NCBI RefSeq assembly: GCF_963678635.1
Contig: NW_026970741.1
Coordinates: 1-64,000 of the forward strand
Reading direction: 5' to 3'
DNA from: Symsagittifera roscoffensis
Lineage: Eukaryota > Xenacoelomorpha > Acoela > Convolutidae
DNA length: 64,000 nucleotides
Translations under genes and position numbers: made by a program
Notes under the pieces: model-generated
Database searches by the model: none
What the model was told of the DNA's origin: nothing
What the model saw: the letters and a program-made list of their open reading frames with translations, nothing else
Shown here: in pieces, positions 47,101 through 57,639 of the stretch
Layout: every line of letters starts with the position of its first letter
How positions within the stretch are numbered: position 1 is the stretch's first letter

Positions 47101-50100
47101 CTGATTATGAGGGATTATATTGGCATAAAAATATTAGGAATATAATCCATTTTTAATGGATTATAATAGATTATAATCGATTATAATGAATTATATTGAT
47201 TAAAAAAACACTAGAATTATAATTCATTTTGGATGGTTTATAATCGATTATTTTTGTAATTTCATAGATAATGACTATAAATGACAATATAATCGATTAT
47301 TATCCATGAAACTCCAGTGCGGGTTGCCTTGATTAAAATATTTTTTGTTTTTCAGACTTTTCAAGCAATTGACTGGATATTTGTGCTCGGGGTGGTTTCT
47401 TTCTCCAGATCGATTCCGATTTTTAACTAGCCTTTTTTGACAATTTTTATTGTTGTCCAATGATCAAGTTAAAAAAATATATTTCACCTGTAATTTTTTT
47501 GTGAAGTTATGGAGGTTTAAAAATTGGCAATTTGGCCCATTTGGGACAATTTGAAGCGTATACATAGACGTTATGAAGGGGGCCGATCGTTTAGCAGACC
47601 AATCTTTTAGCATAAAAAGTGAAAAATGAGTCTTTTACCAGACCAACGTAATAAAGTGATGGATGATTGATTGACAGACTCAAAAAGACGCTCAGTCTGG
47701 GTACAAGCTTCCCCAATTAAGACAACTACCTCACGACCTGTCAACAAAACTATCAACTTCAAAAACAAAACAATCCAACTTAGCGGCAAAATAAAGATTT
47801 ACGCGCACAATAACACTCGCGTTGAATTGAAGCGGAGCGGAGCAAGCGATCGCTAATCGCCAATGCCGCGTTTGAAGTTAGCTATCACACTTTATAATTG
47901 TTCTGAGTCTGCTAAAAACGAAATTTCAGGGCGTCGCCTTGAATCGAGTAGTCTTGTTTATTTGATTAAATCAAAACAAAGTTACCATATAACTATAAAT
48001 AATGACCAATTGAAAAAAACTGAAGCTTTGCTATTTTATCTAAAGAAATTAAAATTGTTTAATAGGTAATTTTTGAAAATCTTTTTGGGCAGCCTATAAT
48101 TTGACTTCTCACCCGTTGCACCTGTTGCATCCTAATTAGTTGGAGTTTTATTTCCAAATTGAGCTGGGAAAAACTAATTGGTCCAATAAATTAACAACTT
48201 AAATCCATCGAAAAAATTTAAGCCAACTGTGTAATCAAATGACTTCATCTTAAATTGTTTTTTTTTCTAAAACTGAAGAACAAAAATGAACATGAAAATC
48301 CAGCGCTTCAACTAAGTAAATTCAGTTTGTTAAGTAAACCTATTTTCCGTATCTAAAAGATCCGTTCAACATGATTTGAGTCAGTTTCTATGCCATGAAA
48401 GTAGCTATTAACATTATAAAAAAGGTAGAAAAAGATGAAACATCAAAGCTGTTACATAATAAATCTTTCTTTCAGGCCGCACAAAATCACACTGCTCGAA
48501 AAACCTCACAGGACCTAAAATTCTCTTTTTCAGGTGTGTCTCACGTAAATTATTTGAACTGAAGTATTAATTCTTGAATTAACGTAGTTAAGACTCTTAT
48601 CTAGGTCATGATGACTGTTTTGTTTTTTTTGGGAAGAATCTCAAAATATTTTCAGACTCACAATTATTTTATTGCCGTTTGAGTTTTGCTTTCAATTACT
48701 TTACTTTGTTCCATTGCAAATTCCACAGCGAATTTTGAAGGTCACGAAAAACGTAATTGTCATTTAATTTAAAAAGGTAATTTACTTATCAGACTTCCCA
48801 ATCGATTGAAAATGTAACCTACTGATTCAGTGTTTTTACATTAGTTAAATTTATCAAAAAAGTTTCCAGCATTAATTGTTTTAGAAGTTCAAAAAGCTTG
48901 AAGTCATATTTTTCTCGAACTTTGAAAGTTGAAGTTTTTTTCAAAAAACATGACGGTACTTCTTTCTGTTTACTCAAGTTTATTTACTATTTTTCAACTG
49001 TATTTTGGCACTGTTTTCATCTGTAGCTCGACTCAGACGTTAAAATATAGTGGTCTTGAAAAACTGATGACGATTCAAAAGTAAAAAACAAAAGTAAATT
49101 ATTGTTCTGAGAAAAAATTTATTTAAAACATGCACTGTTACAAAAAAAACAAAAGAAAAACTGTTTACTTGAAGTTACCTATGATTTGATCAATATATAC
49201 GAGATGATGACTTCTTAAGGTAAGATTAACCGTTTTGCGTAACCTAGCACTTATAGATTAACTGTTGCGATCTGTTCTCAAAGTGGGTAGCAACTATGTG
49301 CTAGGTATGTCTTCTTTAACTCAATATTGACAATCATAAAAAACTTACATGAAGTAGAACGTGTGCAAATTTTCAAGCTTTATTTGACGTTATTTCATAG
49401 AATTGGCTCGGTGTAGAGAAAAACTTGACAGTGATATTTCATTTAAAAAAAAACACTTTCAACCGTGATTTGAATTACGGCAAAAAACATTTTCTGTAAC
49501 TTAAAATGAATAAGACAACCGAATAATCACACCACTCAAGGCAATCGACATAAATGTAAGGAAAGATGTTTTTTTTTGTGTGTGAATGTGGTCGGAACAT
49601 TCTATTCTTGTTAAATTTTGTCAGTGAGACTCACAGCCTTATAATAACAGCCAATTTTGATTTTTTTCTTGTGAAACTTTTTTCAAGAAACACTATGAGC
49701 GCATAATTTCGAAGAAACAGCATTTTTTATCAGCTTTATTCATCTCGCTAAAATAAGTCGTCCGAAAAAAATATTCTACCAAAAAAGTTTTTTAAATTTT
49801 TTTGTTCTGAAAATTTAAAGTGGGAAGATCTATATATGGGTTAACTTAGTTTTTTATTTTCCGCGAAAAACAGGTACCTCAATTAACCATTGAAATGCGC
49901 AAGGGATAGATCAACAAATTATATCTCTTTCAGCCGCTTTTCGATCGACATTATAAAACTTTCAAACAATTGACCCTGTGTCGATAAAAGCTGATATAAA
50001 AATTTTGGAGTTAGAGTTTACCTTCGAGTGGAGCGAGCAGGTTCATTATAATAAGAAAAAAAGAGGAATATTTATCAGTTTTTTAGTGCCATTTGCGAAT

Positions 50101-53100
50101 AAAAAATTTTCTGAGCAAAATGGAAAAAAATATAGAAATTTTCAAATTTTTTTTATTATTAAATTGTTTTCAGGTCATTTGTAGACAAAAACTGTTGTTT
50201 TATTTGTTTTTTTTTACTAAGAAAGTGTCTAACATGCTTAGGTTCTAAGCTTTTGTTCAGACCCTAACCTTCTATGGTACTTACGGAACATGTTCGGAAC
50301 GTTCTGTACTACTTGCGCAGCAATAAGCTATCCTTGTTTATATTTTGTTGTTCAATTTTGCCCTATTATTTAAACTTTAGCTCCTCTCATGATACCATGC
50401 TCAAATAACGATACAGATTTGGAAAATGGAAGCAGAAAAAAATGTTAAGTTTTATGATTGTGGTCAACCAATTTTTTGTATTAATTGCTCAGCATTGGCA
50501 CGTCCTTGTTGTTCTTTTTTATATATTTTTAGATAATCACATGTTCAAAACATTGGGTGCAACTTAAAAACTTTTTCGTCTTAAAATGGTTGTGAAAAAA
50601 AGGTTTCATTTTGGGGACTAAAATATCTATTTTAAAAGAATAATCATGATTAGATACACGTAAAAGTCATTATAAAAATCAAAATACTTGAAAAAAAAAG
50701 GAATAAAGGGAGAGAAACATTAACTATTTAAGATATCTTCTAATCTCTAGTTTGTGTATGGTTTGCTCACAAATGAGCGATTTCTTCTGAAAATTGAATA
50801 TTTTCGTTCCGACTTTTGAAGAAAACGGAATATTTATGCTCATTGTGTTTTTTTTATTCAGTCATTTTTCGCCGATCGAAATGATAGTTTCAACAACAAT
50901 TTTTATACCCCATTGAAGATATTGACTCTCTGAGTTCAAAACAAAAAAATTTTCACCTCCGATATTTTTTTGTAAAGTTCTGGGGGTTTGAAAATTTCCA
51001 AATTGGCCATGTTCTGGATTAAATTATGCGCGCTTTGAAGAGTTTATTCATAATGCTGAGAGTGTAACGCAAATTATTTATGCGTGACAAATTATCCCAC
51101 ACAACAAAATCGTTCCAACTTGAATTGAGGCTAGCTAGCTAATCGGTCGTATTGGATTCGTACGACTCAAATTTTTACACTTTGATATTGTCCAAATTTT
51201 ATAGAAGTTCAATATTTTCTTTTCTCAAAAACTATTTGATATGAGTTAAGGGACAGTCGGAACATTCAGGGCTGTAACCTGATATACGAGCAGTCTTGTT
51301 TTCTCTAATTGACGGTCGCGTTCGTCAATCGAAGGATTAGTTTGCAAGTTGAGTATTCTTTTTCATCTTCTATTGCATTTTCCCGAATTGGTAACTAATC
51401 AAGCTTTTATAGCAACATTAAAAATGCTAACTAAAAATTATCAGAGTATGGTTCCTGATACTCATCGCTGTGATTCATAATTCTCTGAAACTTGTTTACT
51501 AAAGCAGTTGTTAACATTGTCATGTTTGGTTTATTAGGTCAAAATGTGGCGTTGCTTTTCTTAAAACCTCAAGAAAAATTTTAAACTTTGTAAATTGAGA
51601 AGTTTTTTGCGAAATGCATGAACTTTTTAAGAAAATTTTGATCTTTTTTGGCGCCGATTCCATTGTAAAATTCCTAAAAATGTGCGTTAGGGAAAAATTG
51701 TGTGTAAGTGTTCAGATTTTCCCGGTCTGAAACAAGTAGCGGATTTATCGGGGTGGGTGGAGTGACACCCTCCCCTTCCCTACCCTCAAGGACTATACCC
51801 CCTGACCACCCAGGTTCCCCCTATCTTGCCAAATTACATTTTACTATATCCTTTTTTGCCCATCAGGTATTGCATTTTTTCAGAAGGCGCCTTTCAAAAT
51901 CTTCTAAAAATCTATCGGAACATTTTTTCATTTTTTCGGAAATTTGCTTGCAAACTCGGAAAATCTATTTAACCGGCCTAATAAAAAAACGAAAAATATC
52001 GCCCCCTAGTATGAACACACCGAATTGTGTCCTCCACTTTCTTACATTAGCATAAAAACACGTTTTCGATTTGAGTCGTACAAAAACTTTCTTTGGACAA
52101 ACTCAAAAAGAAATCAATGGATTGATCCACATAGTACATCCTTGTGTTTTTCCTTCTTTTTCGTACAGATGCAAGAACGAAGTGGTGAAGCAGAATGGGG
52201 AGTGGGTGGAGAAAAGACCCCCCAGTGGGTGTGCGACCGGGGGGCAGGCGGGCGCCGGTGGCAACTCAGCTGCGTCCTCCAGCTCCTCCGCGACGAACCA
52301 GGTGGAGCAGAAGAAGCCAAGTAGTGCTGGGTTCTTCTCCTCTGCTCTCTCTTCCGTATTCGCAATGGCCGTAAGATGATTTGAAACTTATATTACACTT
52401 CAATATCATCTTTTCAAATAAATCATCGGACAACAAGTTCCGGGAAAAATTGAGAAAAAAATAATCAAAAAGAAATGTTTTCTTCAGCGTAACTTTTCTA
52501 AAGAAAGTATAAAGCTTGCACTGCACTGAAAATTGCAGAAGCTTCATGAAGTTTTGGCCAAAGAAGTTTATTTTATAACCAACAAAATTGTTCCAAAAAA
52601 GTACAACTTTTCTTCATTTTCTATTCATTTGATCTGAAAGACCCATAGAATAATAAAAATTTTGATCTGATGCAACTACTGGTTCTAGGAAGACAGAGGG
52701 GGTCTGCCATACGTTGGCAGTATCCACTTCACCCTCTCCTACGACTTCTCGGGCCAGGTTCTCACGGTGGGGGTTATTGAGGCAAAGAGTCTCACTGCCA
52801 AAGACCGAGGAGGAACCAGTGACCCCTATGTCAAAGTACTGCTACTGCCCGAGAAAAAGAAACGACAAGAAACCAAGGTTGTGTACAAGAATCTAACTCC
52901 AGTCTGGAACGAGAGTCTTACATTCACAGGAGTGCCTCTGGATAAGCTGCAGAAACGAATCCTGCAATTGATGGTTCTGGACTACGACAAGTTCTCGCGC
53001 GATGACCCCATAGGAGAAGTTAATGTGCCAATGTGTGAGTTGGATTTCACACAGCCGATAAATATCTGGAAGGATCTGAACCCGATAGCAAAAGAGAAGT

Positions 53101-53947
53101 ACAAGAGAGGGGAGATTCTGCTGTCGCTGTGTTACAACCCAGTGGGTGGCATTATGACCATCATCGTGATCAAGTGCAAGGAGCTGAAGCCTATGGACAT
53201 ATCAGGAACTTCTGGTCAGTTTTTTCTTACTGCAATATTATTACCCCTAAATTTTTTTGAAGACGTAAAATTTTTTTCTGAAAAGACGCGCGCCCCGAAA
53301 AAGTGCATTTTTGGTCAAAATTTTCCAAAAACTTCCTAAAAATTCTTTTTTGCCTATTTTTTATCTAAAATATTGGCGCAGAAAATTTCGTAAGAAAAAC
53401 GTTTTTTTTAGTGATTTGGGAGAGCTAAAAAAACAATTTGATCAAACTAAACAACAGTTCGAAAAAATTTTCCATTTTTTTTGAAAATCCGCACCCCCCC
53501 CCTTGCATGTTAGAAAAAAGCTCTTATCTTGTTCTCTTGGCCTGTTTGGTTTTTAATATTTGGTTCCAAACTAAATGCATAAAAAGCTGAATTTGTACTT
53601 TAGCAGATGAAATTATGTCGCTTTGTTTTTTAGACCCCTACGTGAAAGTGTACCAACTCTACCAGGGTAAGCGAGTGTGCAAGCACAAGACCCAATGTCG
53701 AATGCAGTCTCTAAACCCCACATTCGACGAGACATTCTCGTTCACAGTGCCGACTACCAAATTAGAAGACACTCAACTGGCAGTGGTAGTCATGGACAAA
53801 GACATGATTAAGTGGAACGAAAAAATCGGAAGTGTCATTCTTGGCCGAAGATCCGGCCAGAAAGAAATGCAACACTGGCAAGACATGCTTAAGTCTCGAA
53901 GGAAGCCAGTAGCGATGTGGCATTACTTGCGAGCTGACTTGGATTAA
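37250..53947 (+). CDS. synaptotagmin-7-like protein, five exons, 846 codons
   Basis: Calcium-sensing membrane-trafficking protein of regulated exocytosis. Model: 37250-38111, 38712-39348, 52169-52370, 52689-53214 and 53634-53947; phases 1, 2, 0 and 1 match at every junction. Residues 1-570 are a Ser/Asn/Pro/Gln-rich, probably disordered region. C2A covers about 577-697 and C2B about 708-843, ending in the synaptotagmin WHxL motif (WHYL). C2A calcium ligands D606, D612, D665, D667 and D673 are all present. In C2B they are D737, D743, D797 and D799, with E805 at the fifth position. The wording VLDYDKFSRDDPIGEV and RGEILLSLCYNP is closest, from memory, to synaptotagmin-7. No transmembrane segment is visible, so an upstream exon may be missing. 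The start was chosen for its strong context (CACCATGG). Doc2 or rabphilin relatives are less likely. Confidence 0.85.
38112..38711 (+). other. synaptotagmin intron 1
   Basis: 600 bp from GTTGCG to TATTTCAG. No repeat was recognised. Confidence 0.7.
38712..39348 (+). CDS. synaptotagmin exon 2 (residues 288-499)
   Basis: Acceptor GGTATTTCAG|AACAAG, donor GCAAG|GTTAGT. Rich in Pro, Ser and Asn, with GC content well above the flanks. The C-terminal part (ARYFAKLLKKQN) looks helical and basic. It has no domain I recognise. Confidence 0.75.
39563..40247. mobile_element. 685-bp TIR element with internal minisatellite
   Basis: The left end is CCCGCAGTGACAGAAATTGA, and the right end reads, inverted, CCCGCAGAGACAAAAGTGGA. 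Both ends are bordered by TA (39561-39562 and 40248-40249), which fits a TA-targeting family such as Tc1/mariner, although other classes are possible. No transposase is present. The interior is occupied by a 93-bp tandem array and AT palindromes. Confidence 0.75.
39762..40050. repeat. 93-bp minisatellite inside the TIR element
   Basis: AGTCAGTATATAATCTTTAT recurs at 39791, 39884 and 39977, exactly 93 bases apart. Within each unit, TGTAGATAATC is itself repeated at 12-13 bp spacing. Because 93 is a multiple of three, a - strand frame of 144 codons stays open through it (39644-40078); the product is a simple Tyr/Leu/Ser repeat and not a credible gene. Confidence 0.9.
40248..43554. other. intronic AT-rich sequence
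   Basis: A 26-bp direct repeat with palindromic content (CTATGGCAATAATTATTGCG) occurs at 40765 and 40802. Otherwise nothing was recognised. Confidence 0.5.
43555..44795 (-). mobile_element. LINE reverse-transcriptase remnant (Jockey/CR1-like)
   Basis: On the - strand the order matches the RT of non-LTR retrotransposons. First comes a SLDTYGF-type segment near 44.75 kb, then a YKPICFLPTLHEIFERVIYN stretch near 44.55 kb, QFGFRSKKITNDALITII, GSITGPLLFIIYINGI and a catalytic box read as YADE where YADD is expected. A thumb region (99 codons, 43557-43856) ends it. Frameshifts and stops divide it into at least four frames. Neither the endonuclease nor the 3' tail was found. It is inactive, and the orientation is antisense to the host gene. 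Confidence 0.8.
44796..45639. other. intronic sequence with a small MITE end
   Basis: AT-rich. GTAAAGGGCGGACCCAGCC near 45470 resembles a terminus of the hAT-like MITE family. No coding exon was identified. Confidence 0.4.
45640..46375 (-). repeat. R repeat, copy c, split by a MITE
   Basis: Full inverted copy of R. Its start, inverted, reads CAAGACTGCTGGTATCTGGG (46375 side), followed by GAAGGTTCCGACTGCC. Its far end lies beyond the MITE, at 45640-45689. A matching copy in the other orientation is at 54.78 kb. Confidence 0.7.
45690..45908. mobile_element. 219-bp MITE, same family as 28281
   Basis: Ends GGCTCTTTTCCAGTTTCCC and, inverted on the right, GGCTCTTTTCCAGTCCCCC. The flanking 8-bp duplication is GTTTTTTT at 45682-45689 and 45909-45916. 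It sits in the T run that forms the GGAGAAAAAAAAC segment of R copy c, so it inserted after that R copy. Confidence 0.9.
46465..46930. repeat. C-tract / G-tract region with AAGTTACATTTAC repeats
   Basis: On the + strand there are runs of 10-18 C separated by AAGTTACATTTA (46560-46640). After a 40-bp gap come runs of 6-14 G separated by TAAAC-type spacers up to 46930. C-rich and G-rich halves face each other and could pair as a large imperfect hairpin, or form G-quadruplex and i-motif structures. Gly- or Pro-rich open frames through it are by-products. Confidence 0.85.
47075..47310. repeat. AT palindrome cluster (ATTATAATCGATTATAA type)
   Basis: At least six copies or near copies of TAATCGATTATAA and TAATCCATTATAATG variants in about 240 bases. 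Same motif as at 8.33 kb. Confidence 0.75.
47350..47570 (-). repeat. R repeat, copy d (partial)
   Basis: Contains, inverted, GGCTAGTTAAAAATCGGAAT and CCCCGAGCACAAATATCC, and TTTGGCCCATTTGGGACAA further on. The start of the repeat (AAGACTGCTCG end) is missing. Confidence 0.6.
47571..50789. other. intronic AT-rich sequence
   Basis: About 3.2 kb without recognised exons. Around 48.6-49.0 kb there is weak resemblance to part of block E (AATTACTTT, ACGTAATTG, TTCTTTCTGTTTACT), possibly an old dispersed copy. Confidence 0.4.
50790..51310 (-). repeat. R repeat, copy e
   Basis: Inverted, near-complete copy. The end AACAAGACTGCTCGTATATC lies at about 51300, with GAATGTTCCGACTGTCC inside. CATAAATATTCCG and AAAGTCGGAACG form the far end near 50810. 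Confidence 0.65.
51735..52010. mobile_element. hAT-like MITE remnant in intron
   Basis: Starts AGTAGCGGATTTATCGGGG, contains AGAAGGCGCCTTTCAAAATC and ends near CGCCCCCTAGTATG, which is the inverted G/C-rich end. It resembles the 30.4-kb element. The target duplication was not resolved. Confidence 0.45.
52169..52370 (+). CDS. synaptotagmin exon 3 (residues 500-567)
   Basis: Acceptor TTCGTACAG|ATGCAAG, donor ATGGCC|GTAAGA. Encodes CKNEVVKQNGEWVEKRPPSG and then a Gly/Ser/Ala-rich linker ending in FFSSALSSVFAMA. Much higher GC than the flanks. Confidence 0.75.
52689..53214 (+). CDS. synaptotagmin exon 4 (C2A and start of C2B)
   Basis: Acceptor TGGTTCTAG|GAAGAC, donor ACTTCTG|GTCAGT. Encodes C2A in full, the C2A-C2B linker and C2B up to MDISGTS. 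The C2B loop is split within SDPYVK. Confidence 0.9.
53235..53505. mobile_element. hAT-like MITE remnant in the last intron
   Basis: TTTTTGGTCAAAATTTTCC, TTTGGGAGAGCT and GAAAATCCGC followed by a C tract match, in order, the interior and right side of the 30373-30757 element. Both extreme ends are missing. Confidence 0.6.
53634..53947 (+). CDS. synaptotagmin exon 5 (rest of C2B, stop)
   Basis: Acceptor TTTTTTAG|ACCCCTAC. Completes Asp743 of SDPYVK and runs to TAA. It contains VVMDKDMIKWNEKIGS, where the fifth calcium ligand is Glu, and ends MWHYLRADLD. Confidence 0.9.
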
Positions 53948-54779
53948 AAAAGAGATAAAGGATATAACCATCACCTTCCTAAAAGTGCTACCATACAAAA
54001 ACATGACAATTTAAATAATTTAATGTACCAATCAAATTGATATATATATATATTTAGTTTTGTAACAAAACCAGTTTCATTTCCTATTTTATTGAACTCA
54101 TTCTTAATCAATCATATGATTTGGAATTAAACATTTAGTATCGTTTTGTTGTACCTTCACCATTGAAACTTCAGTATTGAAATATAGGAGTCACGACATA
54201 AACTCCCTTGAATTCCATAGAACGCCTTATTTTAGAAATTGAAAAAAATGGGCTTAGCACAAAGTTAACTTGTATTTAATAACACCTCTTTGAAAATTCA
54301 TGCTAATAATACTGAAAATTTGAAAGCTTGGATTGAACCTGACAGCTATCAATTTTTTTCATAACTTTTTTTCAATCCATGAAAAAAAATTATAAATACT
54401 TTTTTATTTCCAAACTTGAATGAGTTCGAAAAAATTTGGTTAATCAAGCCCATTATTCAAGAACTAGAAAGATTTCCAGTAAATTGTTAGCTTGCGTCAG
54501 TTCGTGGAACAGAAACTTTTTTAGACAGGCAATATAAGTTTCTAACTTCGAATAGTTTCAAATTGTTTTCATAGCTTGAGTTAGTTCGCAGTGGTTCTTT
54601 AGTTGCAAGGCTAAAAAGTTGCTTGGCTAATTTAAATTGGTTCGCAAGGAACTAGTTACTTCAAGCGAGCGTGCATTGGTTCCTGTATACTTTTTTTAAA
54701 GCTTTTCAAACTATGAAAGTTTGAAATATTTCAATGTGCTTTGAAGCTTGATTCCTTTTGCGATAACTTATAAATATAT
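53948..54779 (+). other. putative 3' UTR and downstream sequence
   Basis: AT-rich. An ATTAAA variant polyadenylation signal lies at about 54126, roughly 180 bases after the stop. A TA dinucleotide run lies at 54041-54053. The site cannot be confirmed from sequence alone. Confidence 0.35.
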
Positions 54780-55320
54780 CAAGACTGCTCGTATCAAGGC
54801 GGGGCCCTGAATGTTCCGGCTGCCTTTTAAGCTATATTGAGCAGTAATAACATAAAAATTATATGTAAAATAACAATTTTTTTTTAATTTGAGATTTTTC
54901 CAAAAATCATCCCACCACACGACATATTAAGTACAAAGTGATAGATTTCGCTCCTAGTAACAAACCAATTAAGGAAAAAAGCTCCCTTCAACCAATTTGA
55001 AACGATTTCTTTGACGGACTAAATGTCCACTTACGCGTTAATAGCTCGCAATTCATCGCGCGTTAAAAGTCCCAAATTTGCCCAAATGGCGATCTTTATA
55101 CCCCAACAATTTTACGACAAAAATGATTATAGGTGAAATATTTTTTCAAATTCAAGCTCAAAACAACAAAACCTTGCGAATGACCTTTGAAAAAATCCGG
55201 TCAAAAATGGCTAGTTAAAAAGTCGAAATTTGTCAGAAGAAAAATAACCTACCCGAGTACAAATATTCTTTTACTTTTGTTACGAAAGTCGGAGCAACAA
55301 CCAGCTACTCAAGCAATTAA
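54780..55320 (+). repeat. R repeat, copy f (best full-length copy)
   Basis: Starts CAAGACTGCTCGTATCAAGG, then CCTGAATGTTCCGGCTGCC, a central CGCGTTAATAGCTCG segment, GGCTAGTTAAAAAGTCG, and ends near ACGAAAGTCGGAGCAAC. About 540 bp, non-coding, ends not clearly inverted. It defines the family for the other copies. Confidence 0.7.
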
Positions 55321-57639
55321 ACTGATCGGGCTGGAAGTTGTAACATAGCGGAAACCAATCCGCGATAACTTAAGACCAAACAAAAATGACATTTAAGCCA
55401 CGAAACTCTGACATAGTTCGAATTAATTTCATAGCTTGACTTGCTCAGTTAAAGTTTTAATGTTTATTAAGCAGAGTACTCCAGCGATAAAACATTCAAA
55501 CATGCTGTTAGTTTCAAAAATCTGGTAACTTTGAATGAGTTTCAAAAAAAGTCTTCTGGGTAAATTTGCAAGCCTTGAAATTCACATTTCAAACTTTATC
55601 GGAAATTTAAATTGGTTTTCAAAATAGTTAAGTTATATCATACAAGTAATTTAAGATTGAAACTTTCAAGTTGTTTTGATAGCCAGTCTCAAAATAGGTC
55701 TTAGATGTATTGCAAACAAAGGGGTGTTGTTCTGAAATCGCTGGTTTTAAAATCAAAATTTGTCTTGAATTACTTTAGACAAATATATGGTCTTTCTCAT
55801 CAACCTTCAAAATTGATTGACATGAGGCGCTCCGCAATGTTTTTTCAAAAACTCTTTCAAACAATCCAAATTCAGAATATTTGAGATGCAGAATATTTTT
55901 ACTTGCTTAAGTGAGAGTAACTTCAAATCGATTGCACCAGAGTTTGTCAGAAAACTATGCAGAAACTAAAACATTCTCACAAAGTTAGAACACTTGGTCT
56001 AAGTCCGAGCTGAAAACACTTTCCAATTTAAAGCAAAATATTTCTTTCAAACAGTTACGGCCTAGCAGTTAACTGCTTCATTTTTTTTCTACCTTCGCAG
56101 AAAATGACGGGATATTTCTTCTGCTCAAGTTTTTTCAAAAAATTTTTCAAATTTTGAAAAATAATTGCCTTTTTGCCCCTTTTAACAAAAATTTACCCAA
56201 CTTTGAAATCAGTTCAAAATAATTCAGGAAACATATTTGGTCCAAATATGGTAATACTAGAGTTGAATCAAAACACTTCACATCGTGTGCGTGTTTGTAC
56301 GAATGAGTGTGCATGTGGAGTCAAGGACAACAGGCCGACGGGACTTCGAGCCAAACTTTAAACTTCACAAGCAACTCAAAGCAAGTTTGACCCATAATAA
56401 GCGTTACTCATGACAAAATGCACCTCTTCGGATATGGCGTTCATAAGTTACCGCAACGGATTTTGGAAAACGCCTCCAAGCAGGCTTTAAATTTAAACCT
56501 TTCTTTAGCATTAGTTAGAGGCTTAAAGCTTAAACCTTATAACAAAAAAAATTACTTCGTAGAAAAAAAGAGCATGAAATTAAAAAATTCTTCAAAACAG
56601 CCTTCATTTTAATCATATTTCATGAGTTTTTGAGAAAATGTTCGGTTTGAAGTCCTTTACTAACCGATTCAGCTTAAAGTCTTATCGTCTTGAAAGTCCT
56701 AACCAGCACCCGTGTAATATGTAACTGTTTTTGTGAGCTAGTTTTTTGAAACCAAAATGAAACCGAACTAAAGTCTTTTCAAATAAACATTTGAAACTAG
56801 ACAAGTAGAATTACGGAATCAGTTCTGATATTGACAAGCATTTTGGTTTAAATTGTTTTAGATTTTACAGGTGTATTCTAACTTACCTGAGATGAAAAAA
56901 CTTTGAATTGACACTACGTAAAAACTGAAAGTTTAACTTAACATCCAAAACTTTCGAATCGTTAACTACGCAAAAGTTGTCCATCGTTACTTACTTAAAA
57001 ACTTCTTAATTTGAACACAAATTTTTGACTATTTCTTCAACTGACTGGACATTTTTCTCGCTCAAAACATAATCAATCTATTTTCATTAAATTTGATCAA
57101 ATTTTGTTTGAAATTGAAAGACTAAACTCTGAGGAGTAAATTTCTTCCCATTTTTTTGAACAAACAATTTTGATTCAAATCAACAATCAAGTGATATGAA
57201 AAAACTGAAATCTGCTGGTGATTACACCAGCTATTAATTAAAATTGTTTATCAAAAGCTTTTGTAAAAGGAGTAATTGAGTAATTACTATCGATCACTGA
57301 TTTTTGTCGTAGAATTTTGCAAAAAAACCTTATTCCCAAAGTGCTTTGAATGTGACGACAATATAATTCCTTTTTCATACTGGATAACCAAGAATCGCTT
57401 TTATTTATGCTAAATCATAGTAGGAAAAAAGTTCTATTAATTTACAAACGCTTTTTCAAAGTATAATTCTGATCAGCCTATTTTGAGTTTTTCAAAAATG
57501 AGCAAAACGAGGCCAGCTGTGCACTGGATAAGCGCACATTTTGGTGTTTGCATGTTCCTGGATTCCAGAGACAATTCTTTCAGTATGTTCCAAAATGTAA
57601 GTGAAATCTTCAGCACATTAAATTCGTCAGCACAATAGT
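55321..57639. other. intergenic, no gene seen
   Basis: AT-rich, with local GTTTGAAAC-type words and short degenerate repeats. A 62-codon frame at 56173 is unremarkable. Confidence 0.5.

Larger units (their letters stand above)
39349..52168 (+). other. synaptotagmin intron 3-size gap (second intron, about 12.8 kb)
   Basis: Runs from GTTAGT to TTCGTACAG and holds several transposon remnants and repeats, listed separately. The flanking phases match (AG plus A restores Arg). Extra, alternatively used exons inside it cannot be excluded. Confidence 0.6.
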
